DNA of 32,449 bases from CALEUX01 sp037439945 (GCA_037439945.1 JBBIVA010000026.1:1-32449), one strand, 5' to 3'. Shown: positions 17,538 to 27,315, counted from the stretch's first letter. Program-made: numbers and translations. The notes: a model not told the origin generated them from the sequence alone.

Positions 17538-19103
17538 ATGAATCTCAAAAAGATAGCGGTAATTATTGGATTAGTTGGTTGCTTTTCAGGATGCAGCGAT
17601 GTATGGGATGAGCACACCAAAACCAATAAGGATGTATTATTTCAAAACCTGAACGAATACCTGCTAAGCAGTCCTGATCACTCAGCATTTGCTGCTTTAA
17701 TTAAGGAAGTTGGAATGGACCAGGAGCTTGTTTCTTCAAAGCAGATTACATTATTTGCGCCTAATAACCAGGCAATGCAGGCCGTTCCGGCCGAATTGAT
17801 CTCAACACCTGATGCAAGGCTCCTGTTTGTTAAGAACCACATAACTTACGGCAGGCTCCTGGTAGGTAGCGGAACTGTAAAAGAGCGCATAAAAATGTTA
17901 AGCAGCAAAGTGCTTGAGCATATACCGGCAAACAATAGCCTGGGCGGGGTTACTATTACAGCGAAGGGCGTGGTTATGTTAAACGGCATCTTTTATACTA
18001 CCTCGGTACCCATAAACCCACTACCCAATATTTGGAACTATGTTGAAAAAATGGGTACATCAAATGAGCATTTTAAATTTCTCAATTCATTGACCAAACT
18101 TACGTTTGCCCCCGAATTATCAACCCAAACAGGAGTGGATGAACAAAGCCGCCCGGTTTACGATTCAGTTTTTGTTAACCGTAACTACTTTAACGACAAT
18201 ATTGTAAACCTTTCATCTGAGGATTCAACATTGACGCTTTTTATAATTCAGGACCTGGGTTTTGAAACAGAATACCAGAAATTCAAACCCTATTATAAAT
18301 GGATAGACGGAAGCACTGCAAAAGATATCCTGGAAACTAAGCTTCAGATATCAAAAGATTATGTTTTTCTTTCCTCTTATGCCCCGGGTTCAATACCCCC
18401 GGTTCTGAAATCAGCCAATGGTGTTACTGTTAACTTCAATGTAAGCTCGGTTGTAAGTCATTTTAAGGCAAGTAACGGGTATGTGTATATTCTTTCTTCA
18501 TGCCCGGTTAACCTCGGTGACCGCATTAAAACAATTTACCTTGAAGGTGAAAACGAAAACAATTACTATGGACTGGTTACAGAGAAAGGGGTACCCGCAG
18601 GATATTTACGTAAACGCGGCAATGCATCGGGAGGCCGGGATTTTGTTCTTGATAACCATGTTTCAGGTACAGGCGATAAGCTTACCGATGGGTTAATATT
18701 GCCTGCGGGCCAACTCCCTTCAATAAGTTACAGGGTTTTCTGGAGAGCAATTAATGATTTCAGTACATCATACAGATTTCCAACAGCCAATGAATTAAGG
18801 CAAAGAATGGGTACATGTATCCCAATGGCACGAAACGCCGCCACAGGAAGGGTGACAAGATTTGCTCCTCCAACCATATTTTCACAATACAAAAATCCTG
18901 TTACACAACAAGTAATTTCAGACTATATACCTGTAACATCATTGAGTTATACTTCAAATCCCTTAAACGATGAAGTTTTGGTTGGAACGGTAAATTTTGG
19001 CTCAATTAGGGATGTTTTCTTTCAATTGCAACCCGAAGGTGTATCAACCAGAAATATGGCTGTTACTGTTGATTATGTAAAACTGGTTCCCATATTCAAT
19101 TAA
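17538..19103 (+). CDS. FAS1 lipoprotein with C-terminal beta domain (2)
   Basis: A 521-residue predicted lipoprotein. Two cysteines could be lipidated: Cys15 (LVGC, the textbook lipobox) or Cys19 (FSGC, followed by SD as in the neighbouring SusD). A FAS1 domain spans about 30-165 (ITLFAPNNQAMQAVP, LLFVKNHITYGRL, NGIFYTTSVPINPLP), and a more diverged one about 170-330 (LTLFIIQDLGFETEYQK, NGYVYILSSCPV). A C-terminal beta-rich region (about 335-521) ends AVTVDYVKLVPIFN, echoing the end of the preceding protein, so the two look like diverged paralogs. It sits only 21 bases before the second susC and is almost certainly co-transcribed with it. Confidence 0.83.
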   Translation: MNLKKIAVIIGLVGCFSGCSDVWDEHTKTNKDVLFQNLNEYLLSSPDHSAFAALIKEVGMDQELVSSKQITLFAPNNQAMQAVPAELISTPDARLLFVKNHITYGRLLVGSGTVKERIKMLSSKVLEHIPANNSLGGVTITAKGVVMLNGIFYTTSVPINPLPNIWNYVEKMGTSNEHFKFLNSLTKLTFAPELSTQTGVDEQSRPVYDSVFVNRNYFNDNIVNLSSEDSTLTLFIIQDLGFETEYQKFKPYYKWIDGSTAKDILETKLQISKDYVFLSSYAPGSIPPVLKSANGVTVNFNVSSVVSHFKASNGYVYILSSCPVNLGDRIKTIYLEGENENNYYGLVTEKGVPAGYLRKRGNASGGRDFVLDNHVSGTGDKLTDGLILPAGQLPSISYRVFWRAINDFSTSYRFPTANELRQRMGTCIPMARNAATGRVTRFAPPTIFSQYKNPVTQQVISDYIPVTSLSYTSNPLNDEVLVGTVNFGSIRDVFFQLQPEGVSTRNMAVTVDYVKLVPIFN

Positions 19104-19124
19104 TATTGAGTAAATACAAATATT

Positions 19125-22100
19125 ATGAATTATATCAAACGTTTCTGTTTATTAATAGTTTTAAGCTGTACTGCGGTGTCAATTTGGGGACAGCAGGAGG
19201 AAACCGTAACCGATGTTGTTGTTACAGGTGTAGTGTTGGATGCATCTACAAAACAACCAATATCGTTTGCCGAAATATCCTGCTCAAACTTTTCTTCGGG
19301 TTTTACTGAAATGGACGGTACATTCTCAATAAATGTCAGGTCATTAAATGATGCAATAAACGTTACCTCTGTGGGTTACCAATCGCAGGAAGTTGTTTTG
19401 GCCGGAAGAAACAGCATAAATGTTTATATGCAGGATGTAAGCCGGAAATCTTTCAATCAGGAAGCCAATCTTGGCTATTCTTCTATAAAGCAGGCCTATA
19501 CAACCCGCTCATTATCAGTATCCGGCAATCTGGCAGGAATAACCAGATCAAATGCTATTTCACCCGATCCGGCTTTAGCAGCCTATTCATCAGGGCTTCA
19601 AGCCAAAACCAGGTCAGGTATTCCCGGCATTGGATCCGATTTGTTTATTAGAGGGTTCTCATCAATGAACTCAACAAACCAGCCGTTGGTAATAGTGGAC
19701 GGGATGATTTTTGATATCAACAATTATGGAAATACCCGCATCGAGGGGTATGCAATTAATCCGCTTGCAGGTATTGATATTAATGATATTGAAACCTTTA
19801 CAGTACTTAAGGATGCTGCTTCAATCTATGGAGCCAAAGCAGCAAACGGAGTTATCATTATCACAACAAACAGAGCCAGACAACAGGCTACTAAAATTGA
19901 CATTCAAATGTCGGGGGCCTACAATTTCATCCCTCCAATGTATCCGGTAATGGAAAGTATGCAATACAAATCATATTTGAGTGAAATGTTGTTGTCATCG
20001 GGGATGCCAGCGGCCGAAGTTGCCAATTTGCCCTATTTCATTAACAATAACCAGCAAAGCGGTTTTTATACATATAACAATAATACCGACTGGCAAAAAG
20101 AGGTATTTACCAATAGTTACTCATCAAATTTTGGCCTTAAAATAAGGGGTGGTGACGATATAGCACTATACGCCTTAACAATTGGATATTTAAAGCAACA
20201 GGGGACAGTTAAGGAATCTGACTACTCAAGGTTCAACTTAAGGTTTAATTCTGATATTAATTTCTCAAAACTATTTACCCTAAACTCAAACATTGGATTC
20301 AGTTACAATGATAAAAACCTTGGCTCCACGGGCTTTACAGGGGTTGACGATATTGTTTCACAATCGAGGATCAAAGCTCCTTTCCTAAGTCCCTATATCA
20401 TTACTGATGACGGATACACCAGTTCAGTTCTGAATGATTATGATGCTTTGGGGGTGAGCAATCCCAATGCTGTATTGGATAATCATATTTTAAGGGACAT
20501 GAATTTCAGGTTTTTCGGATCATTCAACTTTAACTTAAACATATCAAACAATTTCGTAATAAGTAACCTGATTGGAATCCTATTTGATAAAGACAGGGAA
20601 AGGGTTTTTACCCCATCGTACGGAGTTATGCCATTACCCACCCCACAGGGAGAAATAACCAATAAGTTAAAATCGAGGGTGGTAAGGCACATGGCAATAA
20701 ATAATGATTTAAGGGCCGCCTACAAAAAAAGGTTTGATTACAGACATGGGTTAAGCCTGTTGGGAGGATTAAGGATGAATATAAATACCAACGAAGAAGA
20801 CTGGGGTGAAGACTTCAATTCGGCAAACGATAAAATGAGGACCCTGGGAAATGGTCTGAGTGTATTGCGGCAAAAGGGAGGTTATACAGGTGAATGGAAC
20901 TCAATTACATACTACTCATCAGTTGATTACGACTATCTGAAAAGATATTTCATTAATGCAAATATGTCATTGGATGGATCATCGCGGTTTGGCAAGGAGG
21001 CCGATGGTGTTAAATTAATGGATAATATATATGGGCTGTTCCCTTCTGTATCGGCCGCATGGCTAATTACATCAGAGCCATTTATGGCTAAGGCCGGGTT
21101 TATTAACCTGCTCAAAATAAGGGCAGGATATGGTATAACCGGAAATGATGATATTGGGAACTACTCGGCTAAAAAACATTACGTTACTAACAGCTTTCTG
21201 AGTTTTAAAGGGGTAATTCCGGGAAACCTTTATAATCCGGAACTTAAATGGGAAACCAATACAAAAATTAACCTGGGTAGCGATATATCACTATTTAAAG
21301 ACAGGATAGGCCTTTCTCTGGATTGGTACAAAAACAAAACAACTGATATGGTTGATATTGTTAATGCCCCAAATTTCAGTGGATATGAATTTACAATTAT
21401 CAACCATGGCGGGTTTACAACCACAGGATACGATATAGCCCTGAATGTTCAGGCGCTTAACAAACCTTTGAAATGGGATTTGGAAATGGTTGTATCATCC
21501 TATAAAACCAACATTGACAAGGTTTACAACAACAGGAAGATAACCCAATTGTTTGGGGCCAATATCCTTTCGCAAACAGGTAAGCCCCTTGGGGTTTTTT
21601 ACGGGTTCAAAACAAAGGGTGTTTACTCAACACAGGCACAAGCCAACGATGCAGGGCTACAGGCAAGGCTGGCAAATACACAATTAGTTCCTTACAGAGC
21701 CGGAGATGTGATTTTTGTTAATACCAACCCCGGCACTGACAATATTATAGATGAAAATGATATGCAGGTAATAGGTAACCCCAATCCTGACTTATTTGGA
21801 TCCGTTACCTCACGTATGCGCTGGAAAAAATTTACCCTGGATGCCTCTGTTACCTTTTCAGTTGGGGCTGATGTTTACAATTACCAGCGTCGTCAGTTGG
21901 AAAGTATGAATAACTTTAACAACCAAACCAGGGCCGTAACAAACCGGTGGCAATTTGAAGGGCAACAAACAAATATTCCAAAGGCTGTTTATGGAGATCC
22001 GCTTGGAAACAGCAGTTTCTCTGACCGTTGGATTGAGGATGGCTCCTTTGCAAGACTCAGAAGTGTTACACTAAGCTATAATTTACCGGTAATTCCTTTC

Positions 22101-22274
22101 GGAATAAGAAGTATTGAGGTTTATGCAACGGGAAATAACCTGTTAACAATTACAGGATATAAAGGTCTCGATCCTGATTTCAGTGCAGGAGGATATGCAT
22201 TGGTCCAGGGCATTGACTTTGGCCTTATACCTCAAACCAGGTCAATATTAATGGGCATTAAGATTGGATTATAA
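19125..22274 (+). CDS. SusC/RagA-family TonB-dependent outer-membrane transporter 2
   Basis: A 1049-residue second SusC-like importer. The signal peptide ends near residue 22 (SIWGQ/QEE). A carboxypeptidase-regulatory-like domain covers about 33-105 (GVVLDASTKQPISFAEISCS). The plug (about 130-255) has DLFIRGFSSMNSTNQPLVIV and AASIYGAKAANGVIIITT, where the usual S-R of the SusC signature is A-K. The rest is the beta barrel, ending SILMGIKIGL. No STN domain is present. It differs widely from the first SusC, so it is not a recent duplicate; the pair may import different fragments. It is followed by its SusD partner after 80 bases. Confidence 0.95.
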   Translation: MNYIKRFCLLIVLSCTAVSIWGQQEETVTDVVVTGVVLDASTKQPISFAEISCSNFSSGFTEMDGTFSINVRSLNDAINVTSVGYQSQEVVLAGRNSINVYMQDVSRKSFNQEANLGYSSIKQAYTTRSLSVSGNLAGITRSNAISPDPALAAYSSGLQAKTRSGIPGIGSDLFIRGFSSMNSTNQPLVIVDGMIFDINNYGNTRIEGYAINPLAGIDINDIETFTVLKDAASIYGAKAANGVIIITTNRARQQATKIDIQMSGAYNFIPPMYPVMESMQYKSYLSEMLLSSGMPAAEVANLPYFINNNQQSGFYTYNNNTDWQKEVFTNSYSSNFGLKIRGGDDIALYALTIGYLKQQGTVKESDYSRFNLRFNSDINFSKLFTLNSNIGFSYNDKNLGSTGFTGVDDIVSQSRIKAPFLSPYIITDDGYTSSVLNDYDALGVSNPNAVLDNHILRDMNFRFFGSFNFNLNISNNFVISNLIGILFDKDRERVFTPSYGVMPLPTPQGEITNKLKSRVVRHMAINNDLRAAYKKRFDYRHGLSLLGGLRMNINTNEEDWGEDFNSANDKMRTLGNGLSVLRQKGGYTGEWNSITYYSSVDYDYLKRYFINANMSLDGSSRFGKEADGVKLMDNIYGLFPSVSAAWLITSEPFMAKAGFINLLKIRAGYGITGNDDIGNYSAKKHYVTNSFLSFKGVIPGNLYNPELKWETNTKINLGSDISLFKDRIGLSLDWYKNKTTDMVDIVNAPNFSGYEFTIINHGGFTTTGYDIALNVQALNKPLKWDLEMVVSSYKTNIDKVYNNRKITQLFGANILSQTGKPLGVFYGFKTKGVYSTQAQANDAGLQARLANTQLVPYRAGDVIFVNTNPGTDNIIDENDMQVIGNPNPDLFGSVTSRMRWKKFTLDASVTFSVGADVYNYQRRQLESMNNFNNQTRAVTNRWQFEGQQTNIPKAVYGDPLGNSSFSDRWIEDGSFARLRSVTLSYNLPVIPFGIRSIEVYATGNNLLTITGYKGLDPDFSAGGYALVQGIDFGLIPQTRSILMGIKIGL

Positions 22275-22354
22275 CGACTTACACCTGAACAGTAACGACT
22301 GATTTAAAGAATTAAACCAGTTTTTACCTGGTGTAAAAAATAAATTACTTACGG

Positions 22355-24190
22355 ATGAAAAGAATAAGAATTGTTTCCATAGGTTTATTAACAGGGATAC
22401 TTTTTTCCCTGATTTCAGGATGCAATGACCTGTTGGATGTTGAACCAAAGGATGTGCTCACAGAAGATGAGTTTTACCGCGATAAGTTTGATGCCGATGC
22501 TGCAATCAGGGGGTTGTACGGAAAACTCATTATGTTGGCCCCTCAGTATGTAGTTTTGAACGAATTACGGGCTGATTTGATGGATGTAACTGTAAATGCC
22601 GACCATTATCTAAGGGAAATTTCTGATCATGGAACAATAAGTGAAGGAAACCCATGGGCAGACCCAGCCCCATTCTTCTCCCTTATAAACAATTGCAATA
22701 ACATAATTAAGAATTTCCGGATAATGCTTGAAAAGCGGAAAATGAGCCGTGAAGCCTTTGAACCCAGATATTCTGATGTTGTGGCCCTCAGAAGCTGGAT
22801 TTATTTACAAATGGTTATTCATTACGGTAATGTACCATATATTACCGAACCATTTGAAAGCAACAAAGATCTTTCAAAAATTGAGAAAGGGGAATTTCCG
22901 GTTTATGGCATTGAGGAAATGGTTGACAAGTTAATAAGTGAAATGGTTCAGGTTCCTTCGCTTAACACTTATACTGATGAAGGGTTATACAGGTCAATTG
23001 ATGGTTTCCATACGCGGACAATGTATATAGATAAACTTTACCTTCTTGGCGAACTATTTTTGTGGGATGGCGACTATATAAACGCCGCATCGGCATTCAG
23101 AAATATAATGGATCGGGGGGCAGGCGGATATGGTGGTTACAATATTTTTGACCAGTATAAAATGGCTTACCGCGATGATGCTCAACCTGCGAATCCGGGG
23201 ACAAGCCGATATACAAGCGGTTATTTAAGGTTTTTTGGTCAGGACTTAAACAGCGTGGTAAACTTCTGGCCACTTATGTTTAAGGTTTATGGCGATGCCA
23301 ATTATTATGGTGAATGGTTATGGGTTATGCATTATCACCAGGATTATAGCCCAAGTCCGTTTCATTCAATTTTTTCAATAACATCGGGCAGCTATAAGCT
23401 TAAACCATCGCAACATATTATTAATGATTGGGAAAATCAAATTCAGGCCAATGGCTTTACCGGTGATTTCAGGGGCCATGTAGTGGATATTTTCGGGAAT
23501 AAGGGTAGCTATGATATTATTGGAGGGCAGCCCGTTATAACAAAATTCATTGCCGAATATAATGAAATACAACCACTTAAACATCCGGGCAAATGGTATT
23601 TGTGGCGTGCCGGAGGTTTACACCTGAGATATATTGAGGCAGCCAACAGGGCAGGACAACATTACCTGGCCCATGCATTGTTAAACAATGGTATAAGGGC
23701 AAGTTACCCGGGTTCAGGCTTTCATGGTGCCAATGATTTTTCATTCCGCAATGTGGCCTACAAAACAACTAATACCGGCGAGATTATATACACCCAGGAA
23801 AGCCCGGTTTATTCAATGTCCCTCTTAACCCACCCCTTTAATTTTGATGCCCGCCAAACCTCTGCTGCTCAAATACCCACCAATTACAGGGGAAACTGGC
23901 ACAGGGGTATTGGTGTTAGAGGAAGGGTTGGCCTTTCCCCGTTAACTGTTAACCCAACGGGTGATATCCTCACTGAATATGAGGACCATATAATAAATGA
24001 AAGTGGCCGTGAACTTGCCTTTGAAGGTCAGCGCTGGGCCGACCTGGTGCGCATTGCCATAAGAAGGGGCGACAATGCCTATTTGGCAAACCGTGTAGCA
24101 GCTAAATTCTCAGCCGCCGGGGATAATGCCAGGGCCGAGTTGGTGCGCGCAAAATTAATGGACCGTGCAAACTGGTTTTTACCATTTTAA
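22355..24190 (+). CDS. SusD/RagB-family glycan-binding lipoprotein 2
   Basis: A 611-residue SusD-like lipoprotein with lipobox LISGC, Cys23. It carries the SusD N-terminal signature CNDLLDVEPKD with LTEDEFYRD, TPR-like helices (ALRSWIYLQMVIHYGNVPYI) and the C-terminal GRELAFEGQRWADLVRIA (about 550-567). At 611 residues it is longer than the first SusD. Residues about 280-400 hold an aromatic-rich insert (for example EWLWVMHYHQDYSPSPF) that could shape a different binding site; that is inference. It probably pairs with the SusC just upstream. Confidence 0.93.
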   Translation: MKRIRIVSIGLLTGILFSLISGCNDLLDVEPKDVLTEDEFYRDKFDADAAIRGLYGKLIMLAPQYVVLNELRADLMDVTVNADHYLREISDHGTISEGNPWADPAPFFSLINNCNNIIKNFRIMLEKRKMSREAFEPRYSDVVALRSWIYLQMVIHYGNVPYITEPFESNKDLSKIEKGEFPVYGIEEMVDKLISEMVQVPSLNTYTDEGLYRSIDGFHTRTMYIDKLYLLGELFLWDGDYINAASAFRNIMDRGAGGYGGYNIFDQYKMAYRDDAQPANPGTSRYTSGYLRFFGQDLNSVVNFWPLMFKVYGDANYYGEWLWVMHYHQDYSPSPFHSIFSITSGSYKLKPSQHIINDWENQIQANGFTGDFRGHVVDIFGNKGSYDIIGGQPVITKFIAEYNEIQPLKHPGKWYLWRAGGLHLRYIEAANRAGQHYLAHALLNNGIRASYPGSGFHGANDFSFRNVAYKTTNTGEIIYTQESPVYSMSLLTHPFNFDARQTSAAQIPTNYRGNWHRGIGVRGRVGLSPLTVNPTGDILTEYEDHIINESGRELAFEGQRWADLVRIAIRRGDNAYLANRVAAKFSAAGDNARAELVRAKLMDRANWFLPF

Positions 24191-24289
24191 ACTAAATTTT
24201 AATTGTTTAACCTTAAATCATATTAGCCAATGAATAATTAAACAATGATGCCGTTTTTTGGTGCAGCTTAATTTAATTATTCAGATTAT

Positions 24290-24305
24290 AACGAGCATGT
24301 TCGTT
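24290..24305. promoter_or_regulatory. Operator-like dyad upstream of the T9SS protein
   Basis: AACGAGCATGTTCGTT is a 16-base palindrome with one mismatch, 68 bases before the next gene's start. Two looser relatives (AACGAACATGTTTGAG at 29570-29585 and AACCGACATGTTAGTT at 29628-29643) lie between the two lyase genes. They could be sites for a regulator encoded outside the window. Short matches of this kind can also occur by chance. Confidence 0.3.
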
Positions 24306-24319
24306 AAAACTTAATCAGG

Positions 24320-24367
24320 ATGAAAATTCACATGCGGGTTTCATTCGTCCTAATCTTAAAAACTTAA
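24320..24367 (+). other. Possible 15-codon leader ORF with duplicated start context
   Basis: An ATG at 24320 opens a 15-codon frame (MKIHMRVSFVLILKT) whose TAA ends 5 bases before the next gene's ATG. Its start context, AAAACTTAAT followed by a GGATGAAAA, repeats almost exactly at 24359-24379 around the real start, so the region looks like an imperfect tandem duplication of a translation initiation site. Whether it is translated cannot be judged. Confidence 0.3.
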
Positions 24368-24372
24368 TACGG

Positions 24373-27264
24373 ATGAAAAATCTTTATTCAAAAACTTTAA
24401 GAGCCATGGCATTGGGCATTTTTTTGCTCGCAGGTACAACATGGCTTAATGGCCAGGGACTTACCCTGAACTGGAAAGGTAGTATTAGTGCGGATGCTAA
24501 CAATCAATTAAATTGGGATAATCCAACCACACTTGTGGATAATTTCCTGGTTGTTGGCAATACAACAACTTATGCTAACCCGGCTAATCCACTGCACCCT
24601 ATTATCTCAGGTAGCACAGATATTACAGTCCGTACACTTTCGGTTGCCGCGCCATCTGTAGCGGGGGGTACTGACCGCGGACAGTTTACTGTATCAATGA
24701 ATACAGGAAATACTTTTTACGTAAGTAACCCAACAAGTGCCACAGCCATTTATCGGGGAACCCTTATTGTTAATTCAGGTATTTTGAGGCACCGCAGGCC
24801 TTTCTCTGTTGGAGACAATGAATCAATTTTTATTGTGGAGGGTACAGGCCGTGCACAAATTGATGAGACTGTGCACATGGGGAATTCCAGTACACCCACT
24901 TTAGGTGGTAAAATTTTTATAAGGGACAACGGAGTTATGCATATTAATGCAACCGGCGACAGGTTGATTCGTTTTGCACCGGCAGAAGGACTAAGTGTTT
25001 TAACTATTACCGGTAACGGTACTTTGGAAATTAATGGCGACCACCGGGCAACGGCAAACATAACAAATGCTATAGCTGCAAATAAAATAACAGGTGGTGC
25101 CAATTTCTTTATTAATTACTATTTCGACCAGATTGCAAACAGAACCTACTTTAAAGCCAAACCACAAACTACTGTTTTTGCATATTTTACCGACCGTTTG
25201 ACTGAAAGAACAATTGCATCAGTGGCAGGTCAAAACTGCCCCCCTGTTTCATTGGAAAAAAGTAATATAAGGGATATTGCCACTGAGTTTATATGGAAAT
25301 ATGGAACAACTCCTGGCGGGCCATACAATACTGTCCTTTCATCATCAACCACTACAAGTAATTTAACTCCAAATTTTTCACAAAGCGGCACATTTTACCT
25401 TGTTTGCGAAGCCGTTACCCCTGGCGGAAATGTTGTATCAAATGAATTACGTTTTATTATAGGTTCCGATAAGATTGTATTAACACCTGCCGCTACCCAA
25501 TTTTTAAGGGGGGCACAAACAGGTACCAAAGTTACGGCAACTGCAAGTTCAGGTACCCTTTCTTCAGGGGAATGGAAATGGACAACAACTCAGGGGGTGG
25601 GCCATGCCTCATTTAACCCTCCTGTTACGGGCAACGAATACACTCCTGATTTTGCCGCTGTTGGAACTTATTTTGTTGCATTCCATGCCCTTGTAGACGG
25701 GCAGCCACATGTAAGCGCCGAAATACAGGTTGTTAAAATGGCAGGGAATGCAAGTGCACTTAACATAACCTGGAATGGTTCGGCAAGTGACGATTTTCAT
25801 AATATGAGAAACTGGACACCATTGGCATACCCGAAAAACAATAATATAATTGTACCGGTAACCGCTCCGGTATGGCCTGTTTTCCGTAACGGGGTTGATA
25901 CAATTATGGGGGCATCACAAATTCATTATCAGGCATCGCCTGAAATAAAAGCCAAATTAATTATACGAGGCAACACTCCGGATGATGTACTAAGGTGGAG
26001 AGGTAATGCTGATGGTTTTGCCGGAGAACTTGTAATTGAATCGGGAGTTTTTGAAAAAGACCAGGATTTGCTCAGAATGGGCGCTAATAATGCAACATTA
26101 ACGGTGAAAGGTACCGGGGTGGCCAAATTTAACCAGTGGGGAACCAACACCAACAACACGTTAATGGTGGGGAATGCAGAAACACCAACAGCTGGTGGAA
26201 ATGTATATATATCCGAAAATGCAAGGGTATTTTTTAATCCACCAAATGTTTTTAGAATAAGCACAAACCCTGATGCTGAATTTGGTAGGTTTTTCCTCAG
26301 TGGTAATGGACAAATGATATTCGAGGGTGACTTTGTAAGTGGTTCAGCTACCTACATCACTAATAAACGTATAGTTATACCTGCTAATCATGTACACCGT
26401 AACCTGTATGACCCAATAAGCAATAAAACGTATGTTTTGGCTCGCGACCTTAGTACCTTTGCTATAGCAAACAGTACAACGCAATACCTTGCAGTTGGCC
26501 AAACAAGCCAGGCTTTAACTTTAACCAACACAGGTTCACTTTCAAACTTTACCTGGCAATACAGTGCCGGCCCGTTTGGCCCATGGAGTGATTTTACTCC
26601 GGGAGTTACCGGAACATCAGCTATTGTTGCATTTAACCAAACCGGTACCTATTTTGTTAGCGCCAAAGCCGGCGATGGGACACGAGTATCCAATGTTACC
26701 AAATTTGTGGTATTCGATTTTAAAGTAAACCTTGTTAAAAACGGGAATATATATACCCTGTCTGTAAGCCCGCTTACCGGAATGACCATGAGTGGTTGGC
26801 AAATTAAAGCAGCCGGTGACCCTGCTTACGAAACATTCGATTTTGCAGGTACCGGAACTACTTATATTGTTGATCCTTTCCATTTCCTTGATGGTGATGG
26901 CGTATATCTTGTAAGCTATTTGGGAATTGTTAAAGATGAAAATGCCCAGGATGTTAATCTGTTTGCATCTCCTGCCGTTATTACAATTTCAGGCGGGGTT
27001 GTGGTATCGGGTGTAACAACTTCTACCGAGCCTAAAAAAGAACTTAAAACTGGGGTTTATCCTAACCCAAGTAACGGTACATTCTATATCAATGTAAACT
27101 CTGATAAGTACATTGTTGAAGTGTTGGATATGAGTGGCGCTGTTATTAGCAAACAACTAATGTTTGGTAATGAACAAACCATTACTATTCAGCGTAAAGG
27201 TATCTTTATTGTAAAAGTTACTTCTGATGAAGGAGTTGGAATATCACGTGTAGTTGTTAAATAA
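24373..27264 (+). CDS. Internally duplicated T9SS-exported surface protein
   Basis: A 963-residue secreted protein with no family I recognise. The signal peptide ends near residue 27 (TTWLNGQ). Two related halves each begin with a similar segment (LNWKGSISADANNQLNW, about 33-49; ITWNGSASDDFHNMRNW, about 465-481). Each continues as a beta-helix-like region of short V/I-rich strands (GTLIVNSGILRH versus GELVIESGVFEK; STPTLGGKIFIRDNG versus ETPTAGGNVYISENA). Each ends in an Ig-like module with SGTFYLV or TGTYFVS. One further Ig-like region lies at about 370-455 and another at about 790-880. The C-terminus (about 890-963, VYPNPSNGTFYINV to the final SRVVVK) is a type IX secretion sorting domain. 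No catalytic motif is obvious; a glycan-binding or scaffold role is inferred from the locus. Confidence 0.8.
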   Translation: MKNLYSKTLRAMALGIFLLAGTTWLNGQGLTLNWKGSISADANNQLNWDNPTTLVDNFLVVGNTTTYANPANPLHPIISGSTDITVRTLSVAAPSVAGGTDRGQFTVSMNTGNTFYVSNPTSATAIYRGTLIVNSGILRHRRPFSVGDNESIFIVEGTGRAQIDETVHMGNSSTPTLGGKIFIRDNGVMHINATGDRLIRFAPAEGLSVLTITGNGTLEINGDHRATANITNAIAANKITGGANFFINYYFDQIANRTYFKAKPQTTVFAYFTDRLTERTIASVAGQNCPPVSLEKSNIRDIATEFIWKYGTTPGGPYNTVLSSSTTTSNLTPNFSQSGTFYLVCEAVTPGGNVVSNELRFIIGSDKIVLTPAATQFLRGAQTGTKVTATASSGTLSSGEWKWTTTQGVGHASFNPPVTGNEYTPDFAAVGTYFVAFHALVDGQPHVSAEIQVVKMAGNASALNITWNGSASDDFHNMRNWTPLAYPKNNNIIVPVTAPVWPVFRNGVDTIMGASQIHYQASPEIKAKLIIRGNTPDDVLRWRGNADGFAGELVIESGVFEKDQDLLRMGANNATLTVKGTGVAKFNQWGTNTNNTLMVGNAETPTAGGNVYISENARVFFNPPNVFRISTNPDAEFGRFFLSGNGQMIFEGDFVSGSATYITNKRIVIPANHVHRNLYDPISNKTYVLARDLSTFAIANSTTQYLAVGQTSQALTLTNTGSLSNFTWQYSAGPFGPWSDFTPGVTGTSAIVAFNQTGTYFVSAKAGDGTRVSNVTKFVVFDFKVNLVKNGNIYTLSVSPLTGMTMSGWQIKAAGDPAYETFDFAGTGTTYIVDPFHFLDGDGVYLVSYLGIVKDENAQDVNLFASPAVITISGGVVVSGVTTSTEPKKELKTGVYPNPSNGTFYINVNSDKYIVEVLDMSGAVISKQLMFGNEQTITIQRKGIFIVKVTSDEGVGISRVVVK

Positions 27265-27315
27265 TATTTGAACTTCGGATTGCTCATTTATTAACCGGCA
27301 ATTCATAAATAAACC

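Noticed and set aside
22279..22336. Alternative hairpins between SusC2 and SusD2 (TTACACC/GGTGTAA at 22279-22285/22330-22336, or ACCAG/CTGGT at 22316-22320/22328-22332)
   Set aside because: The stems are only 5-7 bp in an AT-rich spacer and could arise by chance. Mutually exclusive folding is possible but not supportable from one sequence.
24750..26264. Antisense open frames of 117 and 111 residues inside the T9SS protein gene
   Set aside because: Both are mirror frames of a repetitive coding sequence, and their similarity to each other reflects the two half-repeats. No start context or independent features.
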